A stretch of 64,000 nt of DNA from Neostapfia colusana (Eukaryota > Streptophyta > Magnoliopsida > Poales > Poaceae): assembly GCA_030760725.1 (NCBI GenBank), contig JASWHV010000004.1:55643136-55707135 (forward strand), in the 5' to 3' direction. The position numbers were made by a program, and so were the translations under genes. Below the pieces are notes generated by a model, which worked only from the letters and a program-made list of their open reading frames with translations, had not been told where the DNA came from and ran no database searches. Of the stretch, positions 56,908 through 64,000 are shown piece after piece. Every line of letters starts with the position of its first letter. Position 1 is the first letter of the stretch.

Positions 56908-57978
56908 GACTCGGAAACCTCTGAGTGCTTACTCAAAGGGCATCCTCGCCGCTGCAGATTGTCTTCGTGTTGCTAGTAAGAAACGTCCGCGGGGCTGGAC
57001 TGTTTCTTTTGTTGCTAGTTTAGAAATGAGTCGTGAGAGTTATAGTCTTCCGCTGTAGCTTATTTGAGATAAATATTTGTAAAACATTCTTGTACTCTTC
57101 CGCAAATCATTTATGTAATGTGATGTGTTTCTTCGACCCGTGTGCTGTTGGGTGCCGCATATCATGGCACCACCCAACGAGGTCCTGTTGTCGACGGGGC
57201 GGGCGCCCCTCACAGCTGAGTGGGTTGTGCCACAGGTGGGGCCCACAGCCAGGATTTAAACTTTTCTTCAATTTCCAGATTTAGTGCAAACTTCAAAGGA
57301 CCATAACTCTCAGTAGGAATGTCCAAAATTTGTGAAACAAATTTTGCTGTATTCCACTCAGTCAGTACTTTGCAGAAATGCAATAAAATTGATCTGAGGA
57401 TCTCTGGAAATTTCTCGAAATTCCTCAAAGTTAAATATTTGGGAATTAATTCCAGAGGACCCTGTTATGGAATTTCTTCAAATTTGGCCAGGAGGTTCCT
57501 TATGATATTACATATCTCCAGTAAAATTTTGAGCTTCATTGGAGTTCATTTGATAGGCTAAATTGCCTTCCAAAATTCAGCCCTTATTTGGAAATTCGAA
57601 TTTAAACAGAAACTTTTTCAGAACTCCTATCCAAATGCAAAAATTCATATCTCTCTGTTGGTAGCTCCAAAAATGGTGAAACAAATTTTGTTAGAACCAT
57701 GGAAACCTACCCTAATCAGATCTTCAACTGTTAGTAATGTCAAATCTCCTGATTTGGGCTCAAAATTCAGAGGAGCCTTGTACTTGTAGGAATTTTGGAG
57801 ACTACATTGTGCAATGACATTTCTCCAATTTTGCTCAGATCATACTTAGAGAGTCTAGTATCCACTATAAAAATCCCAAAGCCAATTAAGGGACCTAAAT
57901 AACAGTAGCTCTAAATAAAAGTGTACTTCTTATATAAAACTTGCACTTATGCATGTATTTTGCTACATTTCATAATAG

Positions 57979-58055
57979 TGACCGAAGTTGAGGACGCACC
58001 GGAGCTGTTGGACGTCCTTCCACTAGAAGATTACTTCTCATTTAACTCGCATCCA
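57979..58055 (+). pseudogene. LTR exon A (Gy8 copy)
   Basis: 77 nt after CATAATAG: VTEVEDAPELLDVLPLED, then YFSFNSHP. One G is missing at the donor (CCA|GCAAGC against CCAG|GCAAAC in Gy3), which would shift the splice phase. Confidence 0.5.
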
Positions 58056-58910
58056 GCAAGCCCCGGTTTGCATTTAAGTGCTGTTATAAAATTCTTCATT
58101 TGTATCATTTATGTTTAGGGTGAATGCTTGCATTAGAGTTAGGGTGATTGAAACCCCACTTGCATAGCCTTTTAAATCCTATGAAGGGTTGGGTAGTTTA
58201 CAAACTCGACAAGTAGAGAATGCCGTGCTAATGTTCTTAGGATCTCGGTAGAAGTCGAGTGGTTGGAATCTACTCGTGATATAAGTACTTATCACACGGG
58301 ATGAGAAGAGGTAGATAATGGCTTAAGTGTGAAACTGAGACCCAGCAGGGGGGATAGGATGCAGTGAGCGGAGGTCTCACATGCGTAGCCCTGTTGGTGT
58401 CGATTGAGGTCCGAGCCGTGTGCGACACTGCTGGACAAGTATCGAACAGTACCGGATGCATACTTGCATATGGGAACCAGAAAACCGATGTAACTGGTTA
58501 ACCTAGGTGCCGAGGCTTACGCAACCATTTTATAGGAGTGGTTTGAGGGTAGCAAGGTGTAAATATGCTGGTGAGCACAGTCACGCTCCACGCGGGGACC
58601 TCCTGCCCGTTACGGATGGACCGGTTCAGCATTTGGGTTGCCTTTGAAAGGTTGTTGCATACAACAGAGTAGGAAGGGGTGTGGAATCACGCTTCTAAAA
58701 GTGGGTGTATGCGACGTGTTATCCGGGTGTCTCCTAATTGCAATCACCGTCCCTCACGGTTATTTGAGTACCCGCTTGTTCACTGCGCTGTGACGTAGTA
58801 AGAAGTGAAATAAGCCAACTGAATATGTTGTATTGAACTATTAATGTCTTGAAACCTTGTATGCTGTAGTTATAGAGCTAATTAAGTTTATATTCCAATT
58901 TAGGCATCTC

Positions 58911-58957
58911 CACATCGGAAGAAAGCGTTTCTTGTTTGATTGTGGACTTCCGATGTG
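58911..58957 (+). other. Conserved LTR hairpin (Gy8)
   Basis: CACATCGGAAG and CTTCCGATGTG form a perfect 11-bp stem. The loop contains AAAGCGTTTCTTG. Confidence 0.7.
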
Positions 58958-59149
58958 ATGTCTGCCTAAGGCACATTAATATGTTGCTATAAAACGGAAA
59001 TTAAGGATCAACATGTAGGCGTGTCTTTATTGCAAAGTCCGTTTTCCTATCTTACACGTCCTTGCATGTACAGTTCCATGCCTAGGGTTGTCGGTTAAGC
59101 CTTTCTGAGCCAACATGCTCACGGTTCCAATATTTTGAGCTGTGTGCAG

Positions 59150-59235
59150 GTGAGAGTTATGAGGAAGGTTCCGAGGATGAGGCGATGCACCCATCGTGGT
59201 ACACGGACGAGCTGGAGCCCTGCACGCCGCCGTGA
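59150..59235 (+). other. LTR exon B (Gy8 copy), intact
   Basis: 86 nt after GTGTGCAG, phase 1: GESYEEGSEDEAMHPSW, then YTDELEPCTPP and TGA. It is highly acidic and aligns with the Gy1 and Gy6 copies. Confidence 0.55.
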
Positions 59236-59496
59236 TTCTCTGGTTCCATGTTGCTAGTGTGTAGCGTCCCTGGGCTAGACGGCTGCACTTTTGCTTAGTT
59301 AAGATGAGAGGCTATCTATGTATAAGACTTCCTCTGTATAACTAAGTTTTGTAAAAAGACTTCCGCTGTTTTATATCTAATAAAAGTCTGTATGGTGTTC
59401 TTAATCCTTTTCGTGTGTGCTGTTGGGTGCCGCATCGCACGGCACCACCCTCTGCGATCCCGGAGTGGGTGAACCACGGGATGGTCCTCACAGTCA

Positions 59497-59509
59497 TGGT
59501 ATCAGAGCC
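59497..59509 (+). other. Primer-binding site of Gy8
   Basis: TGGTATCAGAGCC, a perfect initiator tRNA-Met complement, four bases after the LTR end. Confidence 0.93.
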
Positions 59510-61417
59510 GCACTGGGAATAGACACTCAAAAAGAGCTTATTTTGAAAACTTAAAAGTTGTCGAGTGAGGATTAGTCATTAAGCCCACATAAGGTCTATG
59601 ATAGTAGTATATATTATGGTGGAAAAAGCTAACATACTTGTTATACATTCTGTAACGACGCTTTGACATCAGGTAAGAGGTAAGGTGCGCTACCGCAGGC
59701 GGATCAATTGCAGTAACTAACCATACGAGTAATAGTATGGAAGGATATACCGTGGCTTGGGACGGTAGTGAATATGAGTCTCTGAACCTTTCCATGGTTC
59801 TGAGAGCATATGAAAACGCTGATCTCCAGCGTGCTTTAGGCAAAAGTGACAATACCCCATCGTGTGGTAAGCAACACGGTATTATGCAACTCTTGAACGT
59901 TCAATGTTCAAAGGGCCATACGCAGCGCTCGCCATCGGCGTGCCTCAACGGTCATGAGGCAGTATGTGGTATCCGTTGGGTTGATAAAATTCCCAACCAT
60001 GACGACCCGTTCACGCTCTACTCGGGTTCCCTGTCGTGTGGTTTGAAAACACGACCATGTGTCTTGAGACGTGGCTTGACTCAAGGACGATCCGTATGGC
60101 AATGATACGGACTGTATGTTTTTATTATGATATGGAACTGCCTGAAATGTCAAAAACCCCTGTGTGCACAATTATTGTGTGTTCTTCTGCAGGTACATTA
60201 ACCATGTTAGTGCATGACGTTTAGAAACCGTTTGTGAGTGACGTTCTTAGTTCCACCATTTGACACGTATATACCGGAATGCCGGCTTAGGATTTTTCTT
60301 TGGTGAGGAAACATAGTACCGAGACTACATAAAAGAATATTTTCAAAAAAAAGAGTTAAAATGAGTTTAGGATTTCATTTAGGGTTTATTGAACTCCCAT
60401 ATTGAACTAAGAGTCAAATGGGAGTATAGATTCAATCTCAAAGACTTAGGAACAACCTCACCTGTTTCGGCAGAAACTTAGCTGAACTTAAATAGGGTAT
60501 AACATAGGATTGGTTGAACCAATGGAGCTGTGGGATACCATTCTGGAAATTTTTTGAAGTCCTCTACAAATTTTCTGTAGAGCTCCAGAACAAAATCTCC
60601 CTCCAAAGGGATGGAAATCTCAGATGAGTAGGTATAGTCAAGAAACAGTGCAGACCAAAATGCTCTCTGGAATTTCCAGTATTTCGACCACAACTTTCTG
60701 TAGAAAAATTTCTAAGGGTCAAGTTGGAAAGTATATAAAATGTGCTACAACTTTGTAGTTCAGTGTTTTCCCAGATTGAGGGCAGAAATAGATGGAATTT
60801 TGTGAACAAAACAGCCACTTGCAAAGGAGGCGCTGTCAAAATTCCTGAGAAAATTCTGTCAACATGTAGAAATCATAACTAATAAACTAGGAAGGCCATG
60901 GAGGCAAATAAATATAATCTGGATTCCTTTTTGAGTCTACTACAACTTTGTTGTTGAACTCTAGTCCAGATTTTGCCTCCAAGGTGACCAAAACCGTTGA
61001 ATTATCCAGACTGGTCACCTGGACCAGAAGCTGGACAGTGAACACCATGTTGAAGTGTTTCAACAAAAACACTTAGTTTCACAATTCAACGTCCAGTGGC
61101 TGTTGTAAAAACCAGCGAGTTGGAGTCAAAAAGTTGACGCATTTAACAATATCATTTCGAGCGAGGACATGTTAGGGTCTAGTACAATAGCGAGGAATTA
61201 CGCATGCTAACACACTTATTATCCCGTGGTGACCTACGATGGTCGAAATGAACTTTTAACCCATAAAGTTCAATACTTTGGAACTCGATCGTGTGAAACG
61301 GTCCAGGGATGTATATGTTGTATAATGTTCATACTTTATCTATATGTGTGACTTTTATGCGTATCATTTATTCCATTCTCGCATTACTATTGTATAGACT
61401 GGATGAAATAAACCGAC
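59510..61417 (+). other. Gy8 leader between PBS and gag
   Basis: No gene seen. It shares 59700-60300 with the Gy2 and Gy6 leaders, including a hairpin CCGTAT/ATACGG at 60092-60110, a candidate packaging or dimerisation signal. Confidence 0.75.
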
Positions 61418-62653
61418 ATGTGCTGATCGTTTGAATGGTATGAATGCAGAATTGTGCATACACGGTCCACACAAGAGGAGGGAGGTCCGAGTCAGGTTTG
61501 TGGTGATGAGTCTCGACCTCCGGAGCAAACCATGACGCTGCAGCAACCACCTCCTCCACCACCAGAACATCCAAGAAATCTTGTGGAGGTTCTCGCTGCA
61601 GTGCTCGGGTCGCGCGACGAGCAAACCGAGTTGCTGGGGATGCTGGTGCAGCAGAATGTGTCCCATTCAGGAGGACGCCAAGACAATGGGCAATGCCAGC
61701 CCCAACAAAGTTCCTATTCAGACTTCCTGGGGACCCATCCACTGGTATTTACGGAGGCTGAAGAGCCTTTGGAGGCGGACAGTTTCATCCACACTCTGGA
61801 GGCAAAGATCGGTTTACTTCGGTGCACCGAACATCAGAAGGTGCTGTACGCAGCGCAACATATTAAAGGAGAAGCCGGTACATGGTGGGCGAACTACATC
61901 TCCTCATTACCGGCTGGCCATGCCGTCACATGGACGGAGTTCCGGGAGGCGTTCCACGCCTGTCATATACCTCCCGGTGTTATGTAAAGGAAGCTCCAGG
62001 AGTTTCTGGCGCTAAGACAAGGCGAGTGGAGTGCTCATGAGTACTCCAGGTCATTCAACCGGCTGGTGCATTATGCGCCAGGATTTATGAGAACGGAGGA
62101 AGACAAGCGCAACGCGTTCTTCCGGGGCCTGAATTCCAAGATGAAGGTCCATCCCGCCCAAAGCAATCGTGGCACATTCAACAACCTAGTTAATGCCACG
62201 ATTTTACAAGAGAATGCCCAGCACGAGCGCGGTTCTGATAAGAAGAAACACAGCGCGCTGACGAGCAGCAGTGGTGGGGCGCCACAAAAATACCGCGTGG
62301 TGTATCGCTCACCATCCGGTCAGAGATGGCAGCCACTGGCATGACTGCCGCAGTTTCACGGTCGACAATATAATGCGTCAGGTTTCTGACCAACGTATCC
62401 ACCACGGCAACACCAGCAGCAAAGGATGGTCCCGCGTGCGCCTCAGTTTCAACCACGTGCACCGGGATTCCGTCCTCAGGTCGGAGGGGCCCCGACACCT
62501 TACACGTGCTTCACGTGTGGCCGTGTCGGGCATATTTTGAGGGACTGCCCAAGCCGCGACAGGGCAGGGGTGCAGCACCGTATCAGGGTGCTAATCAGCC
62601 CCGTAATCAGCCCAAGAAACCAGCACCAAAACCCGGCAACATCCACCACTTAG
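61418..62653 (+). pseudogene. gag: Gy8 gag
   Basis: One frame from about 61427 to 62653, with stops at 61985 (TAA after IPPGVM), 62342 (TGA after WQPLA) and 62387. Motifs: a proline run and LVEVLAAVLGSRDEQTELLG, SYSDFLGTHPLVFTEAEEPL, GEAGTWWANYISSLPAGH, TWTEFREAFHACHIPPGVM, FFRGLNSKMKVHPAQSNRG, then the CCHC knuckle CFTCGRVGHILRDC (about 62510). The homologous Met at 61418 is followed at once by a stop. It matches the Gy6 gag closely in order and motifs. Confidence 0.88.
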
Positions 62654-63120
62654 CCATCGAAGACGTGCCAGAAGGCGAACCCGTCCTCGCAGGTATGTTT
62701 TCTTAGATCATCCCGTAGTCGTACTTTTTGACTCCGGTACCACCCATAATTTCATAAGTCAGTCTTATGTTATTAAATATCAATTGCCTATCATTCCCAC
62801 AAATAGTTCATACTTGATATGCTCTCCGGGTGGGAAAATAACAGCTGATAGGATGGTCTATAGAGAACCATTACAATTGGGTGGGAATCTATACCCGACT
62901 TCTCTAATCATGTTAGAGAGTCAAAACTTGATGTCATTTTAGGAATGTCATGGCTACATCGCCATGTTACTTCTCTTGACATCATTCCACATGTGGTTCA
63001 TTTAAACTCTCCACTTCATGAACCACATGTTCTTATTCCTGACTGTTCGGTTCAAGAAGCTCCATCCACATATAATACGGAAGCCACAAAATTGGAGGAT
63101 ATTCTTGTGGTCCGTTAATA
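62640..63120 (+). pseudogene. Gy8 protease
   Basis: HLAIEDVPEGEPVLAGMFS is followed by a stop or frame change at about 62704. The active site VVLFDSGTTHNFIS comes next, then YLICSPGGKITADRM, a stop near 62939, and LGMSWLHRHV. The catalytic DSG is present. The end of the block has a TAA at 63117-63119 in place of the Glu before YPDIFPDD. Confidence 0.88.
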
Positions 63121-64000
63121 CCCGGATATCTTTCCGGATGATCTTCCGGGCATGCCAAACAAAAGGGACGTCGAGTTCAAGATTGAACTTGTACCTGGCA
63201 CGACGCTGATATCACGGAGACCGTACAAGATGGTTCCGAATGAGCTAGCTGAATTGAAGGAGCAGCTCAATGATTTAATGAAGAAGAGTTTCATTCGACC
63301 GAGTTCCTTGCCATGGGGATGCTCGGCGCTGTTTGTGAAGAAGAAGGATGAAACCTTGAGGTTGTGTGTGGACTACTGACCTCTCAACGCCGTCACCATC
63401 AAGAACAAATATCCACTGCCCTGCATCGATATTCTCTTCGATCAACTTGTGGGTGCAAGTGTATTTTCAAAGATGGATCTTCGCTCCGGATATCATCAAA
63501 TCAAGATCCGAGCGGAGGATATTCCAAAGACGGCCTTCTCGACGAGATATGGGTTGTATGAATACCTTGTCATGTCCTTCGGTCTCACCAATACCCCGGC
63601 ACACTTCATGTATCTCATGAACTCAGTGTTCATGCCGGAGTTGGACAAGTTCGTGGTGGTGTTTATCGATGACATCTTGGTTTACTCCAAGTCTGAAGAG
63701 GAACACGCCAAACACCTGCATATCATGCTTCAACAATTGCGAGACCATAAGCTTTATGCCAAGTTCAGCAAGTGCGAGTTTTGGATCAGCAAAGTGCCAT
63801 TTCTTGGTCATATTATTTCTGCAGATGGCATTGCAGTTGATCCAAGCAAAATCAAACAAGTGCTGAAATGGAAGTCCCCCACATCAGTCCACGAAGTCAG
63901 GAGTTTCCTCGGGTTAGCAGGATATTACCGGAGATTCATACCGAATTTCACCAAGCTTGCTAAGCCGATGACTGAACTGTTGAGGAAGGGGATCAAATAT
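63121..64000 (+). pseudogene. Gy8 reverse transcriptase (continues beyond the window)
   Basis: YPDIFPDDLPGMPNKRD, RRPYKMVPNELAELKEQL, LPWGCSALFVKKKDE, LRLCVDY, then TGA at 63377-63379 (an Arg codon in relatives), then PLNAVTIKNKYPLP. Next come MDLRSGYHQIKIRAED, FGLTNTPAHFMYLM, the catalytic FIDDILVYS, FLGHIISADG and LAGYYRRFIPNF. Apart from the two stops the sequence is well kept. Confidence 0.92.

Larger units (their letters stand above)
53843..57212 (+). repeat. Gy7 LTR, 5'-truncated
   Basis: A plus-oriented LTR that begins inside its GC-rich island (53843-54640) because Gy5 is inserted there. AT-rich DNA follows (54640-55660), then exon A (55668-55784), the hairpin (56639-56684), the broken exon B (56874-56907), a GTGTGCTGTTGGGTGCCGC block and the end CCCCTCACA at 57212. 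It is the same family as the Gy4 fragment. Right of it lies Gy8 LTR sequence. Confidence 0.82.
57213..59492 (+). repeat. Gy8 5' LTR, right part
   Basis: Begins at the GC/AT border (GGTGGGGCCCACAGCC), then AT-rich DNA, exon A (57979-58055), intron-like DNA, the hairpin (58911-58957), exon B (59150-59235), AATAAA (59379-59384) and the end GGTCCTCACA. It is very similar to Gy1 over 4870-6531 and 18510-19066. Confidence 0.88.
57213..64000 (+). mobile_element. Ty3/gypsy element Gy8 (Tekay/Del-like), runs off the window
   Basis: 5' LTR (right part), PBS, 1.9-kb leader, gag, protease and RT in order on the plus strand. The left part of the LTR is cut by Gy7. Gag and pol are broken by several stops. 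The remaining pol (RNase H, integrase) and the 3' LTR must lie beyond 64000. Confidence 0.9.

Noticed and set aside
19067..59492. A mirrored duplication of the whole Gy3-Gy4-Gy5i set and the Gy5-Gy7-Gy8 set
   Set aside because: The same families occur in the same nesting order, but the insertion points differ (hairpin loop on the left, GC-rich island on the right). So it is not one duplicated block.

Overview
The window is intergenic plant DNA, almost certainly from a large grass (Poaceae) genome. It is made of nested LTR retrotransposons. The pol proteins are plant Ty3/gypsy chromovirus type, most like the Tekay/Del lineage because a chromodomain-like tail follows the integrase. The primer-binding sites match plant initiator tRNA-Met, and one Ty1/copia element is also present. 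I see no host gene, rRNA, tRNA or CRISPR array. The genus cannot be told from what I can see. Element names (Gy0-Gy8, Co1) are mine.

Layout. 1-2253: LTR of a minus element (Gy0) inserted in the integrase of Gy1. 2254-19066: 3' half of plus element Gy1, whose 4-kb 3' LTR is split by Gy2. 6532-18504: complete minus element Gy2 with target duplication CGTTT; it has no gag. 19067-23052: remnant of minus element Gy3 (LTR plus integrase). 23053-23601: LTR fragment of minus element Gy4. 23602-25005: minus-oriented LTR copy (Gy5i) that forms a large inverted repeat with the next element. 25006-29005 plus 50963-53842: plus element Gy5, with gag and protease only. 29006-50962: minus element Gy6, about 22 kb, with 4.1-kb LTRs and target duplication CCGAC. 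37912-44965: copia element Co1 inside Gy6, target duplication ATAAC. 53843-57212: LTR of plus element Gy7. 57213-64000: plus element Gy8 (LTR, leader, gag, protease, RT), running off the right edge. On the right the nest is five deep: Gy8 > Gy7 > Gy5 > Gy6 > Co1.

All pol genes carry stops or frameshifts. The longest intact stretch is the protease-RT block of Gy6 (611 codons). Autonomous elements of this type would package RNA in Gag particles and copy it by RT/RNase H from the tRNA-primed PBS. Integrase then inserts the copy, with the chromodomain-like tail guiding it to heterochromatin. Gy5 would need enzymes from a partner.

The most unusual signal is inside the LTRs. Several quite different LTR families share a gene-like layout: a GC-rich island, an AT-rich stretch, a short exon (A) bounded by a splice-acceptor-like AG and a GC-type donor (AG|GCAAG), a roughly 1-1.3 kb intron-like stretch, then a second exon (B) that encodes an acidic C-terminus and a stop, followed by a poly(A) signal. 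The exon phases match within each family (phase 1-1 in Gy3/Gy8-type, Gy5 and Gy6 LTRs; phase 2 in Gy4/Gy7). Exon B peptides align between families. A hairpin with a compensatory base-pair change lies in the intron-like part, and two separate elements have inserted into its loop. I propose, as inference, that these long LTRs carry a small spliced accessory gene; I do not recognise it as a described family.
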